This document shows positions 43,804 through 52,107 of a stretch of DNA of 64,000 nucleotides, in pieces; within the stretch, counting starts at the first letter, position 1, and every line of letters starts with the position of its first letter. Position numbers and translations under genes: made by a program. Below the pieces are notes generated by a model. It ran no database searches, was not told the DNA's origin, and worked only from the letters and a program-made list of their open reading frames with translations. The stretch comes from Devosia ginsengisoli (GTDB lineage Bacteria > Pseudomonadota > Alphaproteobacteria > Rhizobiales > Devosiaceae), in assembly GCF_007859655.1 (NCBI RefSeq), contig NZ_CP042304.1, positions 496,001 through 560,000 on the forward strand, in the 5' to 3' direction.

Positions 43804-44994
43804 ATGCCTCAGCCAGCAAGCGTTTTTCCCCGTTCACCAGGTGCCGTCGCCATTGTCGGCGCCGGCATTGTCGGCATGTCGGCGGCCCATTTCCTCTCCC
43901 GCGCCGGCTGGCAGGTGACCGTCTATGATTCCGGCGTCCTGGCCTCGGGCGCCACCGGTTCGGCCGATGGCGCCGTCTCGGTCGCCAGCAAGAAGCCCGG
44001 TCCGCTGATGACCCTGGCGGTGGCCGCGGTCAAATTCTACGAACACCTCACCGAAACCGGCATCCTGCTCGACGAATACCTTCCCCGCTCCACCTTCGTG
44101 GTCGCCTCGGACTCCGAAGAGCTGGCCGTGCTCGAACGCCACGCCGCCGAGCTGGAGGCCGCCGGCGTCCCGATCCGCCTGCTCAAGGGCGCTGCTTTGG
44201 CGCAAACCATCGGCGCGGCGGCCCCGTCTGCCATTGCCGCCGTGGAAGTGCAGGGCGAAGGTCATGCCGTCGGCTACCGCGTTGTCGAGCGCCTGCGCCA
44301 GCTCGGCGGCTTCGTCATCAGGCGCAATTGCCCCATCTCCGGCCTCCACATGGCCAATGGTCGCGTCACCGGCGTTATCACCGCCCACGGCACTGAACCC
44401 GTCGATGCCGTGCTGCTCGCGGCCGGTCTCGGCTCCACGCATTTCCTCGCCGGGGCCGACCTCATCCGCCCACGCAAGGGTCAGTTGATCGTTACCGATC
44501 GCGCCGGCAGCGATGCCCCGCATTTCCCCGGCCCGCTGATGTCCTGCCGCTACCTCGTCAGCAAGGGCAGCCAGCCCGCCGACGCAACCCCCGAAGCCCG
44601 ATCTCTCGGCCTCGTCATCGATCCTTTGCGCACCGGCCAGTTCCTCATCGGCGGCTCGCGCGAAGACCGGGACGACCGCGACACCGCCGACGCCGCCATC
44701 GTCGCCAGCCTCCTCCGCGATGCCGTGGCGCTGGCGCCCTCCCTGGCGCAATTGCGCGTCATCCGGGTCTTTGCCGGCCTGCGCGCCGCCACCAGCGACG
44801 GCATGCCCATCGTCGGCCGCGTCCATGGCGCCGACAATGTCTGGATCGCCACCGGCTTCGAGGGCGACGGCATCTGCCTCGGCCCCATGATGGGGCGCCT
44901 GTGCCAGCAGATGATCTGCGGCCAGTCCCCCGAACAGGACATCGCCCCCCTCGACGCCGCCCGCTTCGGCCTGACCCTGGCGGAGGCGGCATGA
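43804..44994 (+). CDS. FAD-dependent amino-acid dehydrogenase, beta-like (DadA-family) subunit
   Basis: FAD enzyme of the DAO/DadA family, 396 residues. The N-terminal dinucleotide fold is VAIVGAGIVGMSAAHFLSRAG with ASGATGSADGAVSVASKKPG next. The C-terminal part has VRVFAGLRAATSDGMPIVGR-like sequence (here VIRVFAGLRAATSDGMPIVG) and DNVWIATGFEGDGICLGPMMG. It forms a heteromeric dehydrogenase with the next two gene products, as in opine oxidases and D-hydroxyproline dehydrogenase (LhpB). It removes hydride from a secondary or D-amino acid. The next gene overlaps by ATGA. Substrate unknown. Confidence 0.88.
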   Translation: MPQPASVFPRSPGAVAIVGAGIVGMSAAHFLSRAGWQVTVYDSGVLASGATGSADGAVSVASKKPGPLMTLAVAAVKFYEHLTETGILLDEYLPRSTFVVASDSEELAVLERHAAELEAAGVPIRLLKGAALAQTIGAAAPSAIAAVEVQGEGHAVGYRVVERLRQLGGFVIRRNCPISGLHMANGRVTGVITAHGTEPVDAVLLAAGLGSTHFLAGADLIRPRKGQLIVTDRAGSDAPHFPGPLMSCRYLVSKGSQPADATPEARSLGLVIDPLRTGQFLIGGSREDRDDRDTADAAIVASLLRDAVALAPSLAQLRVIRVFAGLRAATSDGMPIVGRVHGADNVWIATGFEGDGICLGPMMGRLCQQMICGQSPEQDIAPLDAARFGLTLAEAA

Positions 44995-45245
44995 GCGGCC
45001 AGACTTTCCTCTTCGACGGCGTCGCCATCCCCTTCGCCGCCAATGAAACCATCGCCATGGCTCTCGACCGGTCGGGCATTCGCAGCTTCGGCGCCGGCCA
45101 GGGCAGCAGCGCCGGCCGCTATTTCTGCGGCATCGGCGCCTGCCAGGCCTGCATCGTCGCGGTCGACGGCATCGGCATGGAAGCCTGCCTCACTCCGGCC
45201 CGATCAGGGCTCCGCGTCACCCGCATCGCGCCGGTGTCGCCATGA
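44991..45245 (+). CDS. 2Fe-2S ferredoxin-like gamma subunit of the amino-acid dehydrogenase
   Basis: Small plant-type ferredoxin-like protein, 84 residues. FDGVAIPFAANETIAMALDR opens the fold; cysteines in GRYFCGIGACQACIVAVDG and EACLTP are the cluster ligands. It matches the small subunit of octopine/nopaline oxidases, HcnA and LhpF. It shuttles electrons within the three-subunit complex. Translational overlaps (ATGA) join it to both neighbours, which supports a fixed subunit ratio. Confidence 0.9.
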   Translation: MSGQTFLFDGVAIPFAANETIAMALDRSGIRSFGAGQGSSAGRYFCGIGACQACIVAVDGIGMEACLTPARSGLRVTRIAPVSP

Positions 45246-46555
45246 GCGCCGAAGTCCTCGTCATCGGCGGCGGCCCGGCCGGCATATCCGCCGCGCTCGA
45301 ACTGGCCCGCGCCGGCCTCCGGGTCACGCTCTGCGAGCAAGGGCCGCGCCTCGGCGGCGCCATCCACCGCCAGCCCGACGATCCCGCCCGGCCTCTACGC
45401 GTGCCCCGCGCACAAAAGCGCCGCTGGCATTCCCTCTCGGCGGAACTCGCCGCCAGCAATATCGAAATCCTCTGCCGCCACATATTCGCCGGCATCGAAG
45501 GCAGCGGCGCCGTCCTGCTCGAAGATCGCGTTAATGCCCGCCTCGTCACCCGCCGCCCCGCCGCACTCGTGCTGGCCCTGGGCGCTGTCGAGCGGGTCAC
45601 GCCAATACCTGGCTGGCAATTGCCCGGCGTCATCACCGCCGGCGGCTTGCAGATGATGCTGAAAGCCACCGGCGCCGCCCCGGCGGGCGATATTCTGCTC
45701 GCCGGTTCCGGCCCGCTGCTGGTTGCCGTAGCCGCGCAATTGGCCGCCCTCGGCAAGCCACCAATCGCCGTTTTGGAGCGCAGCACCAGTCCCGTTTCCC
45801 TGCCTGTCATTGCCAACCTGCTGCGCGCCCCGGCCTATCTCTGGGAAGCTGCCGGTTACTTGTTGACCCTGGCCCGATCAGGCCTGCGGCCGCGCCACGC
45901 CATCATCCGTGCCATCGCCCCCACCGCCGAAGGCCGCCTCTCGGTCACCATCGCTACCCATGCCGGGCTGCAACAGACGCTCGTCGTCGATCGCGTTGCC
46001 CTGCACGACGGCCTCCTGCCCAACGGCAACGGCACAGCGTCCACGCCCAACGGTCCTTTCACCGTCCGTGCCGGCGATTGCCGCGAAATTCTGGGCGGTG
46101 TCGCCGCCATTGCCGATGGTCGCCTCGCCGCCCGCGCCGTCCTCGCTCATCTCGGCCAGGCCGCCCCCGCCGACAACGCCCCCGCCACAATCCTCGCCCG
46201 CGAGCGCCAGGCCCAATCGGCCCTCAATACGCTCTACGACTATGCCGGCACCGACCCCGCCCAGCTCCCCGATGACACGGTGATCTGCCGCTGCGAGGGG
46301 CGAACCCTCGGCCAGCTTCGCGCCCTGCTGGCCTCAGGCGATCCGGTCTCCGCCCGCGAGATCAAGCTCAATGGCCGCTTCGGCATGGGCGCCTGCCAGG
46401 GCCGCTTCTGCGCTGAATTCGTCACCTCGTTTGTCGCCAGCCAGCGCGGCGGCGAAGCCCCGCACGTCTCCGAAATCGTCGGCACCCGCTGGCCGGTCAA
46501 GCCCGTGCCGATAGCTGCCTTCGTCACGCTTCCCCCGTCCAGTCCGCCAGAGTGA
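45242..46555 (+). CDS. FAD/NAD alpha subunit of the amino-acid dehydrogenase, with BFD-like 2Fe-2S domain
   Basis: Flavoprotein of 437 residues. The FAD motif is VLVIGGGPAGISAALELARAG. A second dinucleotide motif is ILLAGSGPLLVAVAAQLAAL. A GXXP element ALGAVERVTPIPGWQLPGVI matches HcnB/OoxA. The C-terminal 100 residues form a BFD-like 2Fe-2S domain with VICRCEGRTLGQLRAL and NGRFGMGACQGRFCAEFV. It corresponds to LhpE and the alpha subunit of nopaline/octopine oxidase. Its stop overlaps the aldehyde dehydrogenase start (GTGA). Confidence 0.9.
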   Translation: MSAEVLVIGGGPAGISAALELARAGLRVTLCEQGPRLGGAIHRQPDDPARPLRVPRAQKRRWHSLSAELAASNIEILCRHIFAGIEGSGAVLLEDRVNARLVTRRPAALVLALGAVERVTPIPGWQLPGVITAGGLQMMLKATGAAPAGDILLAGSGPLLVAVAAQLAALGKPPIAVLERSTSPVSLPVIANLLRAPAYLWEAAGYLLTLARSGLRPRHAIIRAIAPTAEGRLSVTIATHAGLQQTLVVDRVALHDGLLPNGNGTASTPNGPFTVRAGDCREILGGVAAIADGRLAARAVLAHLGQAAPADNAPATILARERQAQSALNTLYDYAGTDPAQLPDDTVICRCEGRTLGQLRALLASGDPVSAREIKLNGRFGMGACQGRFCAEFVTSFVASQRGGEAPHVSEIVGTRWPVKPVPIAAFVTLPPSSPPE

Positions 46556-47958
46556 GTGCCGTGTCCCCACTGTCCCAACGCCTCCAGCCCGCCCCCGATC
46601 GCATCGAAATCACCTCGCCCTATGACGGGCGCGTGGTCGGCCGCGTCCAGCCGGCCAGTGCCGATGCCATCCTCGCTGCCGTGCGCCGCGCTCATGCCGC
46701 GCAGGTCGAATTCGCCTTCTCCACGCCTGCCCAGCGCCGCGACCTGCTCGACGCCCTGGCTGCTGCGATTGCCGGCGAAGCGGAATCCCTGGCCCAGCTC
46801 ATCTGTGCCGAAGTCGGCAAGACCATTGCCGAGGCCCGCAACGAAGTCCGTCGCGCCCAGAATACCCTGCGCCTCTCGGGCGATGCCGCCACCTTCCTCG
46901 ATGGCGAAGTGCTCCATTGCGGCATCGTCGCCGGCGGCGCCAACCGCCAGGCCGTCATCACCTATGAACCGACAGGCGTCGTCGGCGCCATCACGCCCTT
47001 CAACTATCCGCTCAATCTGCTGTGCCACAAGCTCGGCCCCGCCATCGCCGCCGGCAATGCCGTGGTGGCCAAACCCTCGCCCAAGGCGCCGCTCGCCGCC
47101 CAGCGCCTGGCCGAGCTCGCCATGGAATCCGGCTTCCCGCCCGGTCTGTTCCAGGTCGTGCATGGCGCCGCCGCCGAGGCGATCGCCCTGGCCCGCGCCC
47201 CCATCGACCTCCTGAGCTTCACCGGCGGTCCCGCCGCCGGCCTCGCCCTCAAGAATGCCGCCGGCCTGGTCCGCTGCCTCATGGAGCTGGGCGGCAATGA
47301 CCCGCTCTTCGTCATGCCCGATGCCGACCTGCCATCCGCGATAGCCACCGCCATCGCCCAGCGCTACGAGATCGCCGGCCAGAGCTGCGCCGCCGTCAAG
47401 AAGCTCTATCTTCACGCCGATATCCACGACGCCATGCTCGACGCGCTGGTTGAGGCCGCAAAGGCCATCCGCCACGGCGACCCGCTTGATCCCGCCATAC
47501 AGATGGGCCCGGTCATCGATACCCAATCCGCCGCCCAGGTCCGCACCCGCATCGAAGCCGCCACCGCCTCCGGCGCCCGGCTGCTGGTCGGCGGCACGGG
47601 GCAGGGCGCCATGCTGGCGCCATCAGTCCTCGCCGATGTGCCGCCCGATAGCGATCTCTTCGCCCAGGAAACCTTCGGCCCGGTCATTTCCGTTCGCCGC
47701 TTCACCGATGTCGGCGCCGCCATTGCCGAGGTCAATGCCGGCGCCCATGGCCTGCAGGCCGGCGTCTTCAGCAACGACCACGCCGTGCTCAAACGCTTCT
47801 CGCGCGAACTCCGCGTCGGCGGCGTGATGATCAATGAAGGCCCCGATTTCCGCGCCGAACACGTCCCCTTCGGCGGCATCAAGGGCAGCGGGCTTGGCCG
47901 TGAAGGCGTTCGCATCGCCCTGCGCGAAATGAGCGAAACCAAAGTCGTCATCGACTAG
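46552..47958 (+). CDS. NAD(P)-dependent aldehyde dehydrogenase
   Basis: Aldehyde dehydrogenase of 468 residues, resembling the lactaldehyde/phosphonoacetaldehyde dehydrogenase branch. ITPFNYPLNLLCHKLGPAIA, KPSPKAPLAAQRLAE, FTGGPAAG, Glu in MELGGNDPLFVM and catalytic Cys in GQSCAAVKKLYLH are present, with ETFGPVISV later. Start GTG 46552 overlaps the previous stop; GTG 46561 is possible. In this operon it would oxidise an aldehyde produced by the pathway, such as 2-oxoglutarate semialdehyde, aminoadipate semialdehyde or aspartate semialdehyde. Which of these is not decided by sequence. Confidence 0.88.
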   Translation: MSAVSPLSQRLQPAPDRIEITSPYDGRVVGRVQPASADAILAAVRRAHAAQVEFAFSTPAQRRDLLDALAAAIAGEAESLAQLICAEVGKTIAEARNEVRRAQNTLRLSGDAATFLDGEVLHCGIVAGGANRQAVITYEPTGVVGAITPFNYPLNLLCHKLGPAIAAGNAVVAKPSPKAPLAAQRLAELAMESGFPPGLFQVVHGAAAEAIALARAPIDLLSFTGGPAAGLALKNAAGLVRCLMELGGNDPLFVMPDADLPSAIATAIAQRYEIAGQSCAAVKKLYLHADIHDAMLDALVEAAKAIRHGDPLDPAIQMGPVIDTQSAAQVRTRIEAATASGARLLVGGTGQGAMLAPSVLADVPPDSDLFAQETFGPVISVRRFTDVGAAIAEVNAGAHGLQAGVFSNDHAVLKRFSRELRVGGVMINEGPDFRAEHVPFGGIKGSGLGREGVRIALREMSETKVVID

Positions 47959-47972
47959 GGAGGAGGATTACA

Positions 47973-48704
47973 ATGCGCATTGCAGTTTTCGGCGCCTCCG
48001 GCCGGGTCGGCACCCGCCTGGTCGAAGCCATCCTCACCGATCCGGGCCTCGAATTGGCCGCCGCCCATGTGTCGCCCGGTTCCCCGTGGATCGGCCGTCA
48101 GGTCGGCAATACCGTTGTCGAATACCGGCCGGCCGAAGCCGCCATCAACGCCCATTGCGATGCCATCATCGATTTCTCCTCGCCATCAGGCAGCCTCTAC
48201 CTGCAGCGCATGGCCGGCCAGCGTCCCGTGCCCATTGTCATCGGCACCACCGGCTTTGCCGAGGCCGACCTGGCCGAAATCCAGGCTGCCGCCCGCTATC
48301 GCCCCATCCTGACAGGCGCCAATTTCGCCTTGGGCTTCACCGAGTTCGCCCGCAATGCTCGCCAGTTTGCCGCGGCTCATCCGGGCGCCCGGGTTTCGAT
48401 CGAGGAAACCTATCACCGCCGCAAGAAGCGCGCGCCCTCGGGCACCTCGCTCCTGCTGGCGCGCACCCTGCGCGATGCACAGGCCGCCGCGGGTGCCAGC
48501 CCTCCCGAGCCGGAAATCCACGTCCATCGTGTCGGCGACACGGTCGGCATCAACGAGGTGCGCTTCGACCTCGGCGATTCCGAAATGCGTTTCACCTTCT
48601 CGGTGCAGACCATCGCCGCCTATGCCCGTGGCGCGCTGGCTGCTGCCATTCAACTGGTCGAATCCGGCCTCGGCCCCGGCCGCTACGACGCCTTCGACCT
48701 CTGA
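47973..48704 (+). CDS. DapB-like dihydrodipicolinate reductase homologue
   Basis: NAD(P)H-dependent reductase homologue, 243 residues. MRIAVFGASGRVGTRLVEAI gives the dinucleotide motif; IDFSSPSG and PIVIGTTGF match DapB; NFALGFTEFARNA corresponds to the NFSxG region. The catalytic segment is changed: true DapB has an HH-x-x-K-x-D-APSGTA block, here ETYHRRKKRAPSGTS. One histidine of the pair is replaced, but the lysine and SGT remain. It may reduce a different cyclic imine. GGGAGGAGG lies 6 nt upstream of the ATG. Its place in a catabolic operon argues against lysine biosynthesis. Confidence 0.85.
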   Translation: MRIAVFGASGRVGTRLVEAILTDPGLELAAAHVSPGSPWIGRQVGNTVVEYRPAEAAINAHCDAIIDFSSPSGSLYLQRMAGQRPVPIVIGTTGFAEADLAEIQAAARYRPILTGANFALGFTEFARNARQFAAAHPGARVSIEETYHRRKKRAPSGTSLLLARTLRDAQAAAGASPPEPEIHVHRVGDTVGINEVRFDLGDSEMRFTFSVQTIAAYARGALAAAIQLVESGLGPGRYDAFDL

Positions 48705-48728
48705 CCCCTTGCTGCAAAGGCCGCGACA

Positions 48729-49625
48729 ATGAACTTGAGCCCCGCCTTCACCGGCGTCTTCACCGCCCTGGTGACGCCCTTCGATGAAAACGGCATCGAC
48801 TACCCGGCCTTCGACCGCCTGGTCGAATTGCAGCTTGCCGCCGGTGTCAAGGGCCTCGTCCCGGTCGGCACCACAGGCGAAGCCGCCACCCTCTCGCCCG
48901 ACGAAGCCGCCGCTCTGGTCGCCCGCACAGTCAAGCTGTCCGCCAGCCGCGCCTTCGTACTGGCCGGTGCCGGCTCCAACAGCACCGAGCACGCCGCCGA
49001 GGCGGTCCGCGCCTGCGAAGCCGCCGGCGCCGATGGGTGCCTGGTCGTCACACCCTATTACAACCGCCCCAGCCAGGCCGGACTCGAACGCCACTACGAC
49101 GCCGTCGCCGCCGCCACCGGCCTGCCCATCATGCTCTACAGCGTCCCCGGCCGCTGCGGCGTCGAGATCGCGCCCGAAACCGCCGCACGCCTGCATGCCC
49201 GCCATCGCCATATATTCGGCATCAAGGAAGCCGGCGGCCGGTCCGAGCGCATCAGCGAGCTGCGCGCCGCCTGTGGCCCCGATTTCGTCCTCCATTCCGG
49301 TGACGACGCGCTGGCGCTGCCCTTCATGTCACTGGGCGCGCTGGGCGTCACCAGCGTCGTCTCCAACTACGCGCCCGAGGAAATGGTGGCCCTTGTCGCC
49401 GCCTGGCATCGCGGCGATCACGCCACCGCTTTGGCCCTACATGATCGGATTTTCGCGCTCGCCAAGGCTTTGTTCATCGAGGGCAATCCAGTGCCTGTAA
49501 AGGAAGCCCTGGCCCTGCGCCACCAGATGGCGGGCACCGTGCGTGCACCGCTGGCCCCGCTCGCGCCGGCCAGCCGCACCACGCTGGTCGCGGCATTGGA
49601 AGAGTTCGCCGGGGCGAATAAATGA
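48729..49625 (+). CDS. DapA-family dihydrodipicolinate synthase-like aldolase/lyase
   Basis: Class I lyase of 298 residues. It keeps the landmarks of genuine dihydrodipicolinate synthase: GTTGEAATLS (the Thr pair), YYNRPSQ, the Tyr and Arg of YSVPGRCGVEI, the Schiff-base lysine in FGIKEAGG, SGDD and NPVPVKEAL. This makes condensation or retro-aldol chemistry on pyruvate plausible. DapA-fold proteins also act as pyrroline-4-hydroxy-2-carboxylate deaminases in hydroxyproline catabolism (LhpC/HypD), so both options stand. It lies in one transcript with the three-subunit dehydrogenase, aldehyde dehydrogenase and DapB homologue. Confidence 0.87.
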   Translation: MNLSPAFTGVFTALVTPFDENGIDYPAFDRLVELQLAAGVKGLVPVGTTGEAATLSPDEAAALVARTVKLSASRAFVLAGAGSNSTEHAAEAVRACEAAGADGCLVVTPYYNRPSQAGLERHYDAVAAATGLPIMLYSVPGRCGVEIAPETAARLHARHRHIFGIKEAGGRSERISELRAACGPDFVLHSGDDALALPFMSLGALGVTSVVSNYAPEEMVALVAAWHRGDHATALALHDRIFALAKALFIEGNPVPVKEALALRHQMAGTVRAPLAPLAPASRTTLVAALEEFAGANK

Positions 49626-49756
49626 CCCCGGACTCTTCCAAGAAATGCCACAAGTGCGGACTGTCCGTTTGCATTGATGCAGCCCGGACGCACCTGCACT
49701 CTGAATATCGGAAGGTTGGTCACCATGACCATTGCCACCACCATCAGAGGGAGAAG

Positions 49757-50590
49757 ATGATGAAACGACTGATTACGATAATCGCCGCCGCGTGCGTGGC
49801 GATGGGCGTCGCCGCCGCGCCGGCCGTCGCCCAGCAGAGCACGATCGACCAGATCAAGGAGCGCGGCGTCCTGCGCGTCCCCGCCATCCTCAACGAAGAC
49901 CCCTATTTCAACAAGGACCCGCGCACCGGCGAATGGCGCGGCTTCGTCATCGACATGGCCGGCGATATCGCCGAGACCCTGGGCGTCGAGCTCGAAGTGG
50001 TCGAGAGCACCTGGGCCAATTCCATTCTCGACGTGCAGTCGGGCAAGGCCGACATCGCCCTGGCGCTCACGGCCCTGCCGTCCCGCGCCCTGTCGATCTG
50101 GTTCTCGGCCCCGACCTACTACAACAGCTTCGTCATCGTTTCGCCCAAGCCCGAATTCGCTTCGGCCACCTGGGCTTCGCTCAATGACCCCGCCGTCACC
50201 CTGGCGGTGGACCTGGGCTCTTCGCAGGATCTGATCACCCAGCAATACCTGCCCAAGGCCAATGTGCTGCGCTTCAAGACCCGTGACGAAGCCATCCTGG
50301 CCGTGGCCAGCGGCAAGGCCGATGCCATCGTCAACACCGTCCTGAACTCGGTGGTCATGGTCAAGCGCAACGCTGCCCTGGGCCAGGTCTATGTGCCCCA
50401 GCCGGTGCTGTCCTCGCCCTCGGTCATCGGCATCAACTACAATGCCGACGAGCAGTTCAAGTCCTTCATCTCGGCCTGGGCCGACTACAATCGCCGCGTC
50501 GGCAACAACCAGACCTGGATCGTCAACGGCCTGTCGCCGTTCGAGATCGGGCTCGACGACCTGCCCGACAATTTCGACCTCGGCGGCTGA
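49757..50590 (+). CDS. Amino acid ABC transporter substrate-binding protein (SBP family 3)
   Basis: Periplasmic amino-acid-binding protein, 277 residues. A signal peptide of about 25 residues (MMKRLITIIAAACVAMGVAA, APAVA) is followed by IDQIKERGVLRVPAIL, GFVIDMAGDIAETLGVELEVVE, ALTALPSRALSIWFSAPTYY and GKADAIVNT. GAGGGAGAAG lies before tandem ATGs at 49757 and 49760. Landmarks are those of polar amino acid binders. It is downstream of the DapA-like gene by 130 nt and probably brings in the substrate of the catabolic operon. Confidence 0.92.
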   Translation: MMKRLITIIAAACVAMGVAAAPAVAQQSTIDQIKERGVLRVPAILNEDPYFNKDPRTGEWRGFVIDMAGDIAETLGVELEVVESTWANSILDVQSGKADIALALTALPSRALSIWFSAPTYYNSFVIVSPKPEFASATWASLNDPAVTLAVDLGSSQDLITQQYLPKANVLRFKTRDEAILAVASGKADAIVNTVLNSVVMVKRNAALGQVYVPQPVLSSPSVIGINYNADEQFKSFISAWADYNRRVGNNQTWIVNGLSPFEIGLDDLPDNFDLGG

Positions 50591-50598
50591 TCCGCAAT

Positions 50599-50620
50599 GC
50601 CGGGGCGGCTTCGCCCCGGC
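50599..50620 (+). terminator. Intercistronic hairpin between binding-protein and permease genes
   Basis: GCCGGGGCG-GCTT-CGCCCCGGC is a perfect 9-bp stem without a T-run. Such hairpins after a binding-protein gene usually stabilise its part of the message and lower read-through to the permease. Confidence 0.65.
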
Positions 50621-50641
50621 TGACTTCTTGAAGGATATGTG

Positions 50642-51307
50642 ATGCCGTACAAATGGGATTTCAGCGCCGTCCTGCAATATTGGGACCTGTTCGCCTGGGG
50701 GCTGTGGCTCACCTTCGCCTATACGGTCGGCTCGATCATCATCGGCGTCGTGCTGGGCCTGATCCTCTGCTTCGGGCGGCTGTCCCGCTTCCGGGTCATC
50801 GGCGGGCTGGCGCGGGCCTATCAGGAAGTGTTCCGCTGCACGCCGCTGCTGGTGCAGCTCATGTGGTTCTACTACGCGCTGCCTCTGCTGCTCGGCATCA
50901 CCATCGAGAACTATGTCGCGGCGATGCTCACGCTGTCGCTCTATGCCGGCTCGTTCTATTCCGAGATTTTCCGCGGCGGCATCCTCTCCATCGACAAGGG
51001 GCAGACCGAGGCGGCAAAGGCCATCGCCATGTCCGACCGCCAGGTCATGTGGCGCATCGTCATCCCGCAGGCCTTCAAGCGGGTGCTGCCCTCCTTCATC
51101 AATCAGTCGGTCATCCAGTTCAAGAACACCTCGCTGATCTCGGTGATCTCGGTGGGCGAACTGGCCTACATGGCCGCCGTCGTCAACGGACAGACCTACC
51201 GTCCATTGGAGGCCTTCACCGTCGTCGCGCTGCTCTATTTCGTGGTTCTGTTCCCCATGACCCAGGCCGCCGACTATGTCGAACATCGCATGCGGGTGAG
51301 TGACTGA
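50642..51307 (+). CDS. Amino acid ABC transporter permease
   Basis: HisM/GlnP-type permease, 221 residues. [40 protein letters not shown], the coupling loop [24 protein letters not shown] and [15 protein letters not shown] are characteristic. Only one permease gene is present, so it should form a homodimer. AAGGA is 7 nt before ATG 50642. The ATPase gene starts on the last base of its stop codon (TGATG). Confidence 0.92.
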   Translation: MPYKWDFSAVLQYWDLFAWGLWLTFAYTVGSIIIGVVLGLILCFGRLSRFRVIGGLARAYQEVFRCTPLLVQLMWFYYALPLLLGITIENYVAAMLTLSLYAGSFYSEIFRGGILSIDKGQTEAAKAIAMSDRQVMWRIVIPQAFKRVLPSFINQSVIQFKNTSLISVISVGELAYMAAVVNGQTYRPLEAFTVVALLYFVVLFPMTQAADYVEHRMRVSD

Positions 51308-52095
51308 TGGCCGCAATTTCAGGAAACCCCATGACCGACGCCGCCGAACCGATCCTGACCGTCAGGGGCCTCGAAAAGAGCTACAACAAGCTGCGCGTGA
51401 TCAAGGGCGTCGATCTCGACCTGCATCGCGGCGAAGTCCTCGCCATTATCGGCCCCTCCGGCTCCGGCAAGTCCACGCTCATCCGTTGCCTCAACCTGCT
51501 CGAAACCCCCACGGCCGGCGAGATGGCCTACAATGGCCGCCGCGTCGAAAACCGCTTCCAGTCGCGCGACGGCAATATCGGCTGCGGCGAGCTGCGCCGC
51601 CATGTCGGCATGGTGTTCCAGCACTTCAATCTCTTCCCCCACAAGACCGTGATGCAGAATATCTGCGAAGGTCCCGTCGCGGTGCTCAAGGAGCCGCGCG
51701 CCGAAGTCGAGGCGCGGGCGCTGGAACTGCTCGGCAAGGTCGGCCTGCTCGATAAGCGCGACGCCTATCCCAATCACCTCTCCGGCGGCCAGAAACAGCG
51801 CGTCGCCATCGCCAGGGCCCTGGCCATGCGCCCCGATGTGCTGCTGCTCGACGAAGTCACCAGCGCGCTTGATCCTGAGCTTGTCGGCGAAGTGCTCCAG
51901 GTCATCCGCCTCCTCGCGCAGGACGGCATGACCATGGCCATCGTCACCCACGAAATGGCCTTCGCCGCCGATGTGGCCGACCGTGTCGCCTTCATCGATG
52001 GCGGCGTTATCGCCGAACTCGGCACCGCCGACAGCGTCATCCGCCACCCCGCCAGCGAGCGGCTGCAGGCCTTTCTCGGCCGCTTCAATGCCTGA
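51307..52095 (+). CDS. Amino acid ABC transporter ATPase
   Basis: GlnQ/HisP-type ATPase, 262 residues. It has [73 protein letters not shown] and VTHEMAFA. The D-loop reads [10 protein letters not shown], with V replacing the usual P after DE, as is common in this subfamily. ATG 51307 overlaps the permease stop by one base; ATG 51331 could be the real start. Confidence 0.92.
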   Translation: MAAISGNPMTDAAEPILTVRGLEKSYNKLRVIKGVDLDLHRGEVLAIIGPSGSGKSTLIRCLNLLETPTAGEMAYNGRRVENRFQSRDGNIGCGELRRHVGMVFQHFNLFPHKTVMQNICEGPVAVLKEPRAEVEARALELLGKVGLLDKRDAYPNHLSGGQKQRVAIARALAMRPDVLLLDEVTSALDPELVGEVLQVIRLLAQDGMTMAIVTHEMAFAADVADRVAFIDGGVIAELGTADSVIRHPASERLQAFLGRFNA

Positions 52096-52107
52096 TCGGA
52101 GCATGCC

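Noticed and set aside
48186..49295. 369-codon minus-strand frame across the dapB-like and dapA-like genes
   Set aside because: Antisense shadow. Both plus-strand genes have strong family motifs; dapB-like has a clear ribosome-binding site.
49418..51316. Very long open frame on the minus strand (632 codons) across the amino acid importer genes
   Set aside because: It is the antisense shadow of the binding protein, permease and ATPase, with Gly/Asp/His-rich low-complexity translation and no domain match. High GC makes such frames common.
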